DNA of 64,000 nt, from the NCBI RefSeq assembly GCF_000226295.1, contig NC_016024.1, positions 1,967,501 to 2,031,500 on the forward strand, read 5' to 3'. Shown here piece after piece: positions 18,566-27,352 of this stretch. The DNA comes from Chloracidobacterium thermophilum B (GTDB lineage: Bacteria > Acidobacteriota > Blastocatellia > Chloracidobacteriales > Chloracidobacteriaceae). A model generated the notes under the pieces. That model did not search any database. It saw only the letters and a program-made list of their open reading frames with translations, and was not told the DNA's origin. The position numbers and the translations under genes were made by a program. Positions within the stretch are counted from its first letter, which is position 1, and every line of letters starts with the position of its first letter.

Positions 18566-18829
18566 TTAGCGTACCATAGGCCGGAGCTGCTCAATGTGCT
18601 GGCTGATTTCCGCCGGCGAAAGATGCCGGGAGGCTTCCGGCAGCATGTCACGTGAGGTCGCTTCCCGTAAGGCAACCAAGGTTTAGTACTCGATGGCCAC
18701 TTCATCCCGGGCCGGGGTAAATTCCTGGGCTACAGCACGTACGTCTTCCGGGCTAACTTCCTTGCGCCCAGCTTGCCGCGCCACCCGGCAGCGGATGAGA
18801 ATAGGCTCAATATCCGCCCCTGAAAGCCT
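18566..18829 (-). pseudogene. Duplicated 3' fragment of the AAA+ ATPase gene
   Basis: About 264 bases match the last 267 bases of the intact ATPase gene (20574-20840) on the same strand. They include the end EQLRPMVR and the segments PAEISQ, RDEVAIEY and the GRKEVSPEDV region. The copy carries an in-frame TAA where the intact gene reads CAA (EYQTLVA) and a three-base loss in the CRRVAR stretch. The bases between glycosyltransferase stop and ATPase stop are also alike in both places. The fragment is therefore the scar of a tandem duplication that copied a glycosyltransferase gene plus the end of its convergent neighbour. Confidence 0.9.
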
Positions 18830-18901
18830 CCTCTGTTTTTTTGCAATACTAACTATTCAATATGCTGGTCGGTAGAATAATCCATAGCAATGGTGTTTTT
18901 C

Positions 18902-18930
18902 TTGACAGTACCTGCTCGTTTGATTACCTA
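18902..18930 (+). promoter_or_regulatory. Possible sigma-70 promoter of tandem copy 3
   Basis: A consensus TTGACA at 18902-18907 is followed after 17 bases by TACCTA at 18925-18930, about 55 bases before the ATG. The second hexamer is weak. The 18830-18988 stretch has no other gene-like content and is AT-rich. Confidence 0.3.
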
Positions 18931-18988
18931 TGTACACAACTTCAGAGAATGCTGCCTTCCCGAATCAAGCCAAATTCTCAAAGGTTAC

Positions 18989-20545
18989 ATGATTGACGTG
19001 ATAACATCCGAAGCACTCTCCGTACCCCATCCGCGACTTGGTTGGAAACAGCAAATATGGTTCATGCTCATTGGCCTGCTTGGCGCTGGCTGGCTATGGT
19101 TTGTTATGTCTCAGCACGGGATTGGACTCTCACCGGATTCAGCAGGATACTTGGCAGTTGCCGGTAACTTACTTGAAGGAAAGGGCTTTATTTGTTACTC
19201 AGGTGAACCTTTCGGTGCACAACCACCACTATACCCTTTGGCTGTTGCCACTTTGAGCTTCTTGCTTGGTTTAGACCTAAAAACATCTGCGTTATTTCTT
19301 AATCTTCTAATTATAGTCTTTGCTACTTTTATATCTGGAAACCTTACATTCTTAATTACAAACTCTTTTCCAATTTCGCTGTTTGTTTGCTTTTCGATTA
19401 TATTTGGGATACCAACCTTTCAGACATTTGTTTATGCTTGGAGTGAGCCTACCTTTATACTCTTCCTAAGTGTCGCTTTTTTTTATATGCTCAAGTTTAT
19501 TGACTATGAAGACAAAAAATACTTATTAGTATCTTCTTTTTTTATTAGTCTCGCTTGTATGACACGTTACGTAGGTATTTTCGCTTTAATTTCATTCCTA
19601 AGTTTATTGATTTTTAAAGCTAAGGAAGATATAGTAAAAAAAAGGAACGAAATATATACATTCTTGTTTATCTCTTCTTTCCCACTTTACCTATGGGGAA
19701 TGAGGAACTATATACTTTCCCGAACCTTCTTTGGTCGTTCAGGAAATCCTCTTCACAGCTTTAGTGAACACAGCTTAGGTTTTGTCAATGCTGTTACTAG
19801 CTGGTTTATTTTTCCAGTGAACTACTTCCAAAATAAAACTCTCTTGTTCTTAGTTGCGTTTCTGCTAATCTTCATACTTCTTGTTATCGGCGTAAAAGAA
19901 ATTACGAATTTAAAAGTTTTGTCACTAGTAGTTTTCATTTTTTTATACTTATTACTTCTCTTCATTGCATGCGTGAGTACCCACCAAAATCTAATTGACA
20001 ATAGGCTACTTTCACCTATCTTCATCCCTTTGGGGATTGTGCTAATAGATTTCTTCTATCGTCGAATTTATCTCCAATTAATGGACAAAATCTCCAAGCG
20101 AGTCCGGCCTTGGCTAGTTGTTCTAGGACTGATAGCCTGGTTTACTTACCCAGCGATCTCCACATTGAAATTTGGACTCGAGGTTCGCAAAGAAGGCTTA
20201 GGCTATCAATCTGTTCACTGGCAAACCAGCGAGACTCTTGCCTACGTTCGTCAAGCACGCGAGGAATTACTCCAACTACATGTCTATACTAATGACCCTG
20301 AGGGACTATACTTCCTTACCAAAATCCGGGCTGGACGCCTGTCTATTCAGTTTCACCCGAACTGGCCAGAAGCAGGAAGAGCATATCTGATATGCTTTAA
20401 GCAAGGCTATCTTGGTGACTGCCTGGAAATTCTTGACAGACTACATCAGAATCCTGAAATCAGGCCAGTAGCTGAGTTTTCAGACGGCACAATCTATTTG
20501 GTAACGCGCAGAAATCTTCAAGTCCCCAGCCCCGGCAACCACTAG
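18989..20545 (+). CDS. GT-C-like membrane glycosyltransferase, tandem copy 3
   Basis: A 518-residue paralogue of the two preceding genes (WKQQIWFMLIGLLGAGWLWF, GIGLSPDSAGYLAVAGNLLE, GEPFGAQPPLYP; ending EFSDGTIYLVTRRN). The frame opens at 18890, but ATG 18989 matches the paralogue starts. Most of the gene is AT-rich. It ends 28 bases before the stop of the convergent ATPase gene. The conserved SPDS motif in the first loop fits the metal- or lipid-phosphate-binding acidic residue of GT-C enzymes. That reading is by family likeness, and the substrate is unknown. Confidence 0.75.
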   Translation: MIDVITSEALSVPHPRLGWKQQIWFMLIGLLGAGWLWFVMSQHGIGLSPDSAGYLAVAGNLLEGKGFICYSGEPFGAQPPLYPLAVATLSFLLGLDLKTSALFLNLLIIVFATFISGNLTFLITNSFPISLFVCFSIIFGIPTFQTFVYAWSEPTFILFLSVAFFYMLKFIDYEDKKYLLVSSFFISLACMTRYVGIFALISFLSLLIFKAKEDIVKKRNEIYTFLFISSFPLYLWGMRNYILSRTFFGRSGNPLHSFSEHSLGFVNAVTSWFIFPVNYFQNKTLLFLVAFLLIFILLVIGVKEITNLKVLSLVVFIFLYLLLLFIACVSTHQNLIDNRLLSPIFIPLGIVLIDFFYRRIYLQLMDKISKRVRPWLVVLGLIAWFTYPAISTLKFGLEVRKEGLGYQSVHWQTSETLAYVRQAREELLQLHVYTNDPEGLYFLTKIRAGRLSIQFHPNWPEAGRAYLICFKQGYLGDCLEILDRLHQNPEIRPVAEFSDGTIYLVTRRNLQVPSPGNH

Positions 20546-20573
20546 ACTGATCCCAAGTTTGACTTACCTCAGC

Positions 20574-22457
20574 CTAGCGCACCATGGGACGAAGCTGCTC
20601 AATGCGCTGGCTGATTTCCGCCGGCGAAAGATGCCGGAAGGCTTCGGGCAGCATGTCGCGCGAGGTGGCCTCCCGGACGGCAACCAGAGTTTGATACTCG
20701 ATGGCGACTTCGTCCCGGGCCGGAGTGAATTCCTGGGCCACAGCGCGGACATCTTCCGGGCTGACTTCCTTGCGCCCGGCTTGCCGCGCCACCCGTCGGC
20801 AGCGGATGAGAATAGACTCAATATCCGCCCCCGAAAGCTTCAGATCACTTTTTGTAATCGGCGACCAATCGGTAACATGATGGGCAATCCGGTTTTTCCT
20901 GACCATAGCCTCAATAATAGCCAAGCGATCGGCTTCAGACTCTGGGTAAAACAGCGAGATATGCTCCTCACACCTTCCCTGCCGCTTCAGGTCAATGGGA
21001 AGCAGGTCAGGCCGTGAGGTCATCAATATCCAGAGAATGCGTCCGCGATTGTCTGTGTCTCCCATCGCGGCTGCAATCTTGGAAAAGATGCGCTTGTCCA
21101 CGCCGCTGTCTCCGCCACTATCCCGGTTCCCCAGTGTAGCATCAGCCTCATCAATCAAGACAACAATTGGTGCCAGCGTCTGGATGAGATTGAGAATCTT
21201 TTCAAGATTGGATTCCGAAGAACCAACCCACTTGTCCCGGAAGTTCTTGAATTCGACGACGTTCAGCCCACAATCCTTGGCAAAGGCTTCTGCCAGAAAG
21301 GTTTTTCCAGTTCCCACCGGGCCGGAGATAAGAATCCCCATGGGAGCTTCTTCGGTTTCGCCGTTGCGGATGACTTCAGCGATGTTGCGGAGATACGCCT
21401 TGGCTTTCTCGAAGCCACCAACATGGTCAAGCCCGTATTTCGGCGTCACAAACTCAATCAGACCGACACACTCAGCCTCGATGATGGATTTTTTCTTGGC
21501 ACGTACCAGATCAATCGTCAACCCCTCGTCACTGAGCGTTGCATTTTTGAGAATAGAGGAGATGTGAACCCGGTTCAGACCGGAAGTCAGGTGAGCAAGC
21601 TGCTCATCGCTGATCTGCATTTTGAGACCAAGGACACTGTTCCCCAGCTCGGCTTTCATCTTCTCAAGCTGCTCATTGAACTTTTTGGTTTCTTCGTTGA
21701 GCCGGTCAACGCCTTCCTCGCGCAAGATACGTTCGGCCTTGGCTTTGAAATCAGCTTTGAGCTGTTCGATTTCTTTTTCGGAGCGGCCATTACGTCGTTT
21801 GGCAATCTCCGCCAGCTCGTAGCGGATGTAATCAAGCCGTTCCGCGTGATCCGGGTATGGAACGCGAATGATTGTCAGCCGCGAATTCTCACGGAATCGC
21901 TGGGCCACATCTGACAGGTTTTCTGTGATGAACAAAACGATGTTATCAGAATTGAGCAGACGGGAACTCGTCAGCCATCGCTGAAACATCACAAGCAGGT
22001 TTCGCTCATCACTGCTCAGGTGAGTCATTTCGCCGGCCGGTACAAGCGTCTCCAGAAAGTTGATGATGACCGCCACCTGATCACCAGCGTAGAGAAACCG
22101 CTCAATCAACCCCAGCGCCGGCACTGGATCACGCGGGAGCGTCGTCAGGGTCTTCGTATCCGCAAGGGGGTTGGCAACCCGCAAGGTTGCCAGAAACTGG
22201 CGTTCGGCTTCCTGTGAGCCAAAGGAAATTCCCTCACTGCGGTTATAGAGCACGATGTGTTTGTTCCCCAGCATCTCCTGCTGAAGAAAAGTCACCAGTC
22301 CAACATAGCCACGCTTGGCGCGTGCCAGGTCATAGACGTTGTGGTGCAGCAGGAAATGGCTCGCCTCGCCGGAAAAATACTTGCGCCCCATTTCAGCCGC
22401 CCAATGCGGAAGCTGGCTGAGTTCATCGAGCGTCAGCAGGTGACGGGTGGCAGACAT
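20574..22457 (-). CDS. AAA+ ATPase of unknown function, single C-terminal AAA module
   Basis: A 627-residue protein. Residues 1-210 look like a degenerate ATPase-like domain without Walker motifs (HIVLYNRSEGISF, VAVIINFLETLVP, NIVLFITENL). Residues 210-290 are a charged coiled coil. The AAA domain has Walker A GPVGTGKT near 379, Walker B VVLIDEAD near 431 and a sensor region ILWILMTSRPDLLP. A helical lid follows. The layout resembles Ycf46-like ATPases; the role is unknown. The start has an AAGGAA eight bases upstream. It is the last gene of a run with ispF and tdk. Its 3' end was copied into the glycosyltransferase array. Confidence 0.8.
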   Translation of the reverse strand: MSATRHLLTLDELSQLPHWAAEMGRKYFSGEASHFLLHHNVYDLARAKRGYVGLVTFLQQEMLGNKHIVLYNRSEGISFGSQEAERQFLATLRVANPLADTKTLTTLPRDPVPALGLIERFLYAGDQVAVIINFLETLVPAGEMTHLSSDERNLLVMFQRWLTSSRLLNSDNIVLFITENLSDVAQRFRENSRLTIIRVPYPDHAERLDYIRYELAEIAKRRNGRSEKEIEQLKADFKAKAERILREEGVDRLNEETKKFNEQLEKMKAELGNSVLGLKMQISDEQLAHLTSGLNRVHISSILKNATLSDEGLTIDLVRAKKKSIIEAECVGLIEFVTPKYGLDHVGGFEKAKAYLRNIAEVIRNGETEEAPMGILISGPVGTGKTFLAEAFAKDCGLNVVEFKNFRDKWVGSSESNLEKILNLIQTLAPIVVLIDEADATLGNRDSGGDSGVDKRIFSKIAAAMGDTDNRGRILWILMTSRPDLLPIDLKRQGRCEEHISLFYPESEADRLAIIEAMVRKNRIAHHVTDWSPITKSDLKLSGADIESILIRCRRVARQAGRKEVSPEDVRAVAQEFTPARDEVAIEYQTLVAVREATSRDMLPEAFRHLSPAEISQRIEQLRPMVR

Positions 22458-22485
22458 GGTGTATTTCCTTCAGACAGATTTGAGG

Positions 22486-23004
22486 TTACGTATGTGCTGT
22501 GGCATCCACGGTTTCGCTGCGCTGTGCCACCAGGACAACCGCGTGGACGGCAATGGCCTCCCGCCGGCCAACAGCATCCTGCCCCTCATTCGTTTTTGCC
22601 TTGACGCTGACCGCATCACAGGGCAGGCGGAGGACAGCCGCCAGACGCTCCCGCATGGACTGGATGTAGGGCATCAGCTTCGGGCGCTCGGCCAGAATGG
22701 AGGCGTCCACATTGACCACTTCAAAGCCACGGGAAGCCACAAGCGCCACGGTCTGGTGCAGCAGCGTCAGGCTGTCAGCGCCGGCCCACTGTGGGTCAGT
22801 GTCCGGGAAATGCGTACCAATATCACCCAGCGCCAGCGCCCCCAGCAGGGCATCAGTGATGGCATGCGCCAGCGCATCGGCATCTGAATGACCGAGCAAC
22901 CCGCGCTCATAGGGAATAGTCACACCACCCAGAATCAACGGGCGACCTTCCACCAGACGATGGATGTCATAACCCATCCCGACCCGATACGCGCCAGACT
23001 GCAT
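22486..23004 (-). CDS. ispF: 2-C-methyl-D-erythritol 2,4-cyclodiphosphate synthase
   Basis: The 172-residue trimeric zinc enzyme of the MEP pathway. Seen are [11 protein letters not shown] (zinc ligands Asp and His), the [16 protein letters not shown] loop with the third ligand, [13 protein letters not shown] and the KTNEG-like segment [20 protein letters not shown]. The C-terminal tail of about 10 residues is longer than usual. It lies seven bases after tdk, with the ATPase gene 28 bases beyond. ispD and ispE are not adjacent, although ispE is 15 kb away. Confidence 0.95.
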   Translation of the reverse strand: MQSGAYRVGMGYDIHRLVEGRPLILGGVTIPYERGLLGHSDADALAHAITDALLGALALGDIGTHFPDTDPQWAGADSLTLLHQTVALVASRGFEVVNVDASILAERPKLMPYIQSMRERLAAVLRLPCDAVSVKAKTNEGQDAVGRREAIAVHAVVLVAQRSETVDATAHT

Positions 23005-23011
23005 CGTGCCT

Positions 23012-23617
23012 TCAGCTATCCTTCGTCGTTTCCCAGGTTACGGCTTCCGAGGGGCGCACCGGATAGGGGACAAAACACCGGCGACAGCGCGCCTCGTACA
23101 GCCCTTCCGCCCCAACAACCACCCGCCGCTCGTCGGCGATGAGCCGCTGGGAAAAGTTGGCCGGGTGCCCGCAGACGACGCAGATTGCCTGTGGCTTGCT
23201 CACGTATTCCGCCATTGCCAGCAAATGGGGAATTGGCTCAAACGGCTCCCCACGGTAGTCCAGGTCCAGAGCTGCCACAATGACCCGCCGCCCTTCCTGG
23301 GCCAGTTGATGACAGACGGACACCAGCCCTGCCCCCAGAAATTGCCCCTCATCAATGCCCACGACCTGGGTTTCCGGCCGCAGACACTCCAGAATGTCCT
23401 CGGCGCTTTCGACGACCTGGGTTTCGATGCGCAGGCGGCTGTGCGACACGATGAAGTTGGCTTCATACCGATCATCGAGCCGGGGCTTGAACGCCTGGAC
23501 AGTCTGCCGCGCAATCAGCGCCCGCCGCAGACGTGTGATGAGCGCCTCGGTTTTCCCGGAGAACATCCCGCCAGCAATGACTTCAATCCATCCGCGCGGA
23601 CGTGCCGACCACTCCAT
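23012..23617 (-). CDS. tdk: Thymidine kinase
   Basis: The type II thymidine kinase has P-loop [12 protein letters not shown], the DEGQFLG motif, [14 protein letters not shown] and the zinc-binding pair CVVCGHPA and CRRCF. It salvages thymidine to dTMP. The frame is open up to 23809, but the upstream residues overlap the preceding gene's end and look non-coding. ATG 23617, with an AGGA upstream, gives the usual 201 residues. It lies 44 bases after a small membrane-protein gene. Confidence 0.93.
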   Translation of the reverse strand: MEWSARPRGWIEVIAGGMFSGKTEALITRLRRALIARQTVQAFKPRLDDRYEANFIVSHSRLRIETQVVESAEDILECLRPETQVVGIDEGQFLGAGLVSVCHQLAQEGRRVIVAALDLDYRGEPFEPIPHLLAMAEYVSKPQAICVVCGHPANFSQRLIADERRVVVGAEGLYEARCRRCFVPYPVRPSEAVTWETTKDS

Positions 23618-23661
23618 TGACGCTGCTTCCTGCACGTTTCGGCTGGCCTCCAAAAGTCCCG

Positions 23662-24033
23662 TTACCGCCGGGTGGGTGGGGGCAGGGTCGGCGGTTTGGG
23701 CGTCGGAGAAACAAACGACACAATCACCACCGCTGCCACCGCCAGCAACAGAGTAACAACAAACCATACAACATACCTGCGGACAAACTGGCGCAGGCGT
23801 ATCCGCCACCGGCGCGGCAGCCTTGGAAACCCGGAAGGCTCTGGGGGCGCGACCGGTTCAAACTCAAAGACTGGTGCCTCTGCCACCAGTGGAATCCGCG
23901 AGCGCACCTGGTTGTCTCGCGCCACGGCGTCCGGGAACATAAGCTGCCGCCGGGCCGTCACCCCGGTTGGATGCTCGTCAGGCGGCTGATCACTTGGGTC
24001 TTCGCGTTCAGGAGAGGCCGGCCGGTCAGGCAT
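23662..24033 (-). CDS. Hypothetical single-span membrane protein
   Basis: A 123-residue protein not recognised by family. The first 75 residues are polar and proline-rich, followed by a basic stretch ([17 protein letters not shown]) and one hydrophobic span (about 88-108). It ends in a short Pro/Thr tail outside, so a cytoplasmic N terminus is likely. It sits between asd and tdk on the same strand with 44-50 base gaps. Codon use looks normal for the region, which supports it being real. Confidence 0.6.
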   Translation of the reverse strand: MPDRPASPEREDPSDQPPDEHPTGVTARRQLMFPDAVARDNQVRSRIPLVAEAPVFEFEPVAPPEPSGFPRLPRRWRIRLRQFVRRYVVWFVVTLLLAVAAVVIVSFVSPTPKPPTLPPPTRR

Positions 24034-24083
24034 AGGTTTATCGCCAGTTTGGTAAAAGATACAGCCCGCGCCGTCTGACTACT

Positions 24084-25136
24084 CTAGGTGAAGCAGCCCG
24101 TTGCGGCCAAGAACTCGGCGTTGAGTACCGCGGCGCCAGCCGCACCGCGTACGGTATTGTGGCCGAGAATCGTCAGTTTGATGTCCAGCAGCGGGTCAGG
24201 ACGCACCCGTCCCACGATGCTGGCCATGCCGCGTTCCAGATCGCGGTCCAGGCGGGGCTGTGGACGGTCCGGCTCACGCCGCAGCACGATGGGACGCGCC
24301 GGTGCGCTGGGCAGCGCCGCAACTTCCGCCGGCCCGCGAAAAGCCTCCAGAGCCGCACCGACTTCATCCACAGTTGCCGGCTGCCGGAGCTTGATGGAAG
24401 CAGCGCAGAGATGTCCGTCGGTCACGGCCACGCGGTGGCAATGGGCACTGAGCCGCAGCACCGCCGGCTCAATCCGGTCACCGACAAGCTGCCCCAGGAT
24501 TTTGCGCGGCTCGGACTCCACCTTGTCTTCTTCACCGGCGATGTAGGGAATGACATTGTCCACAATGTCCAGCGACGCCACCCCGGGATAGCCAGCCCCC
24601 GAAATGGCCTGCATCGTTGACACCACAACCATCTCCACCCCAAAAGCCCGTTCCAGCGCCGCCAACGGAAGCACCAGCGCCAAGGTCGTGCAGTTGGGAT
24701 TGGTGACGAGAAAACCGCGCGTCCAATCCCGACGCTGCTGCTGGAGCGGGATGAGACGCACATGTTCGGGATTGATTTCCGGTACGAGCAGCGGCACATC
24801 GGGGGCCATGCGGTGGGCGCTTGAATTGCTGATGACCGGGTAGCCGGCAGCAGCAAAAGCCACTTCTGTTTCCGCAGCCATATCACCCGGCAGGCTGGAG
24901 AACACCAGGTCGCAGTCCAGCGGCGGCCGGCACGGCGCCAGGGTCAGTTCCGCAATCCGCGCCGGCAGAGGCGTCGGAAGCTTCCAGGCAACGGCATCTC
25001 CATACCGCTTGCCTTCGGAGCGGTCCGAAGCCGCAACAGCCGTGATGGTAAACCACGGATGCTGCTCCAGAAGTTGAACGAAACGCTGCCCAACCGTGCC
25101 GGTCGCGCCCAGAATACCTACCCGCCAGTGTTTCAT
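24084..25136 (-). CDS. asd: Aspartate-semialdehyde dehydrogenase
   Basis: The 350-residue NADP enzyme of the lysine, threonine and methionine pathway. Motifs are GILGATGTVGQRFVQLL at the N terminus, the catalytic Cys149 in NPNCTT, ISGAGYPGVASLDI and the His-containing VAVTDGHL segment. Its pattern is closer to the archaeal/fungal-type branch than to the E. coli type. The start overlaps the WecG-type gene stop by four bases, placing asd in a sugar-nucleotide operon. Confidence 0.93.
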   Translation of the reverse strand: MKHWRVGILGATGTVGQRFVQLLEQHPWFTITAVAASDRSEGKRYGDAVAWKLPTPLPARIAELTLAPCRPPLDCDLVFSSLPGDMAAETEVAFAAAGYPVISNSSAHRMAPDVPLLVPEINPEHVRLIPLQQQRRDWTRGFLVTNPNCTTLALVLPLAALERAFGVEMVVVSTMQAISGAGYPGVASLDIVDNVIPYIAGEEDKVESEPRKILGQLVGDRIEPAVLRLSAHCHRVAVTDGHLCAASIKLRQPATVDEVGAALEAFRGPAEVAALPSAPARPIVLRREPDRPQPRLDRDLERGMASIVGRVRPDPLLDIKLTILGHNTVRGAAGAAVLNAEFLAATGCFT

Positions 25137-25942
25137 GATGTTTTCTCCCCTGATGGCTGGCCTACGGATAACCGGTTGGCCAATTGCCGGTCTGCTGCCC
25201 GTCGGCGCTCACGCCGAAGAAACCCCAGAAAGGCCAGATTGCCAATGAGATACCGCCGCCACAGCCGTCGTGGCTCCTGCATCAGTCGAAAGCTCCACTC
25301 CAGGCCACAGGACTGCATCCAGCGCGGCGCACGCTTGCGTTTTCCGGCCAGAATATCGAAGTAGCCGCCGACGCCAAGCGCAAACCGTACCCCGGTCTGC
25401 GGGCCGTAACGGGCCAGCCACAACTCCTGTTTGGGCGAACCCATAGCGACAAAAAGCACGTCAGCGCGGGCACTGCGGATGGCCGCGGCCACGGCGGACG
25501 AAGCAGCTTCCGGGAAGTAGCCATCCTGCGCGCCGGCAATGGACAAGGTGGGAAAACGCTGCTGCAACCGCTCACAGACGGCCGTGACGACTTCCCCCGT
25601 GGCACCAAGCAGGTAGATGCGCTGTCCATGGTGCGCACACCAGGCGAGAACCCCCTCCATGACCTCGGGCGCCGCCACCCGCGCCACCAGCCGCCCGCCC
25701 AAAAAAGGCAACCACCACGTGGCCCATACAACCGACATGCCATCGGCCGTCACCAGATCAGCCGTGGCGAGGGCCGTCTGAAACCCGGCATCGCGCTCGA
25801 CATCCAGCAGAATCGCGGCATTGACCACTGCCATGCGGCGAAAATCCGGCTCCTGCAGCCAGGTGGCAACCTGGGCCAAGGTTTCATCCAGCGTGAGGTT
25901 GGCCACCGGCACACCGGCAAACACTGGCGTCGGACGCTTCAT
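25133..25942 (-). CDS. WecG/TagA/CpsF-family glycosyltransferase
   Basis: A 269-residue cytosolic GT26-type enzyme. Family marks are [26 protein letters not shown] with the catalytic-type Asp, [26 protein letters not shown] and [18 protein letters not shown]. Members add N-acetylmannosaminuronate or N-acetylmannosamine to lipid-linked GlcNAc in surface polymers. The donor here is unknown. It overlaps rfbC upstream and asd downstream by four bases each, so translation is likely coupled. Confidence 0.9.
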   Translation of the reverse strand: MKRPTPVFAGVPVANLTLDETLAQVATWLQEPDFRRMAVVNAAILLDVERDAGFQTALATADLVTADGMSVVWATWWLPFLGGRLVARVAAPEVMEGVLAWCAHHGQRIYLLGATGEVVTAVCERLQQRFPTLSIAGAQDGYFPEAASSAVAAAIRSARADVLFVAMGSPKQELWLARYGPQTGVRFALGVGGYFDILAGKRKRAPRWMQSCGLEWSFRLMQEPRRLWRRYLIGNLAFLGFLRRERRRAADRQLANRLSVGQPSGEKTS

Positions 25943-26499
25943 ACGCCGTCCGGCGCTTGTTGCAACTGCTGCACGAGCGTGCGCAAGGTTGGCAGCCGCC
26001 GGTCCTTTTCCGACAACAACGGCGACTCAATCCCCCAGTCAATGCCAATTTCGGGATCATTCCAGATGACGCCAATCTCATCACCGGGGTCATAGAGCGC
26101 CGTGCACTTGTAAAGGACTTCCGCCATGTCACTCACCACGCAAAACCCATGGACAAAGCCCTGTGGAACATAGAGTTGGCGAAAGTTTTCAGCCGACAGG
26201 CGCACGCCCAGCCACCGTCCAAAGGTCGGCGAATCCAGACGGATGTCCACCACGACATCAAAAATTTCCCCCGCAATGACCCGGACGAGCTTACCCTGCG
26301 GCCGCCGCCACTGGGCATGAAGACCGCGCAGCGTGCCCTGCACCGAACGCGAGTGATTGTCCTGGACAAAGGTCACATCCAGGCCGGCCTGGGCAAACTT
26401 GGCCGCATGGTAGGTTTCCAGGAAAAAACCACGTTCGTCCCGGAAGACCTTTGGCTCAATCAGGATGACACCCGGTAGCTCCGTCGGAATGAAGTTCAT
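25939..26499 (-). CDS. rfbC: dTDP-4-dehydrorhamnose 3,5-epimerase
   Basis: The 186-residue cupin enzyme shows [20 protein letters not shown], then [16 protein letters not shown] with the catalytic His, [14 protein letters not shown] and [12 protein letters not shown]. The frame opens at 26607 but the methionine at 26499 gives the family start, two bases after the rfbA stop. It makes dTDP-4-dehydro-L-rhamnose. rfbB and rfbD are not in the window. Confidence 0.94.
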   Translation of the reverse strand: MNFIPTELPGVILIEPKVFRDERGFFLETYHAAKFAQAGLDVTFVQDNHSRSVQGTLRGLHAQWRRPQGKLVRVIAGEIFDVVVDIRLDSPTFGRWLGVRLSAENFRQLYVPQGFVHGFCVVSDMAEVLYKCTALYDPGDEIGVIWNDPEIGIDWGIESPLLSEKDRRLPTLRTLVQQLQQAPDGV

Positions 26500-26501
26500 G
26501 G

Positions 26502-27236
26502 TCAGTGTGGGGCGGCGGCCAGGCGCATCGCCGCGACAAGATTGGAGGCAAGATGCAGGCTCTCGAAAGTTCCGGCATCGGTCCACCAGCCATCGAGGAC
26601 TTCCCAAGTGAGTTCTCCACGCGCGATGTAGGCGTTGTTGACATCTGTGATTTCAAGTTCCCCCCGCTGGCTTGGCGTGAGCGTGCGGATGATGTCAAAG
26701 ACGGTGGCATCATACATGTAAATGCCGGTCACAGCGTAGGGCGATGCCGGTTGCGCCGGCTTTTCGTCAATGCGCACAACCTGCGAGCCCTTCAGGGTGG
26801 GTACGCCAAAACGCTGTGGATCGGGAACTTCCTTGAGCAGAATCCGGGCCCCGCGCCCCTGCTCCCGAAACCGTGCGACCGGGCCGGCAATGCTTTTCTC
26901 AATCACATTGTCACCCAACATGACAACAATGGGACCGCCGTCGGCAAAGTCTTCCGCCAGCGCCAGGGCATCGGCAATGCCGCCTTCACCCTGCTGATAG
27001 GTGTAGCTCAACCGCTTGAGACCATGTTCCTTGCCGTTGCCCAGCAGTTGCAGAAAGTCGCCGGCCTTGTTGCCGCCCGTCACCAGCAGGACATCATCCA
27101 CACCGGCTTCAACCAGTGTCTGAATCGGGTAGTAAATCATCGGCCGGTCATAGACCGGCAGCAGGTGCTTGTTTGTTACCTTGGTCAGCGGATACAGCCG
27201 CGTCCCAAGTCCACCGGCCAGGATTACGCCCTTCAT
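26502..27236 (-). CDS. rfbA: Glucose-1-phosphate thymidylyltransferase, short form
   Basis: The 244-residue nucleotidyltransferase has the activation loop [20 protein letters not shown] and DRPMIYYP, the sugar-binding EGGIADAL segment and the metal-binding LGDNV motif. ITDVNNAYI and GWWTDAGT follow near the end. It lacks the C-terminal dimer extension of the 290-residue enterobacterial RmlA, as do many archaeal and bacterial short forms. It is first in the rfbA-rfbC-wecG-asd unit. A T-rich run on the coding strand lies just upstream (about 27255-27265). Confidence 0.93.
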   Translation of the reverse strand: MKGVILAGGLGTRLYPLTKVTNKHLLPVYDRPMIYYPIQTLVEAGVDDVLLVTGGNKAGDFLQLLGNGKEHGLKRLSYTYQQGEGGIADALALAEDFADGGPIVVMLGDNVIEKSIAGPVARFREQGRGARILLKEVPDPQRFGVPTLKGSQVVRIDEKPAQPASPYAVTGIYMYDATVFDIIRTLTPSQRGELEITDVNNAYIARGELTWEVLDGWWTDAGTFESLHLASNLVAAMRLAAAPH

Positions 27237-27352
27237 GGCAAAACTTTCCCCCTGTTCAAAAAAAAACGCTTGTATTCAAAATGCGCGTCACAGACGGCGG
27301 ATAATGCCGCAAATGCCTGGCGAAGGAAATGACTCCGGAAAGCCCGGACTGG

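Noticed and set aside
15236-22457. Glycosyltransferase array plus AAA+ ATPase as a defence system
   Set aside because: No nuclease, methylase, reverse transcriptase or toxin component nearby; the genes are convergent, not an operon.
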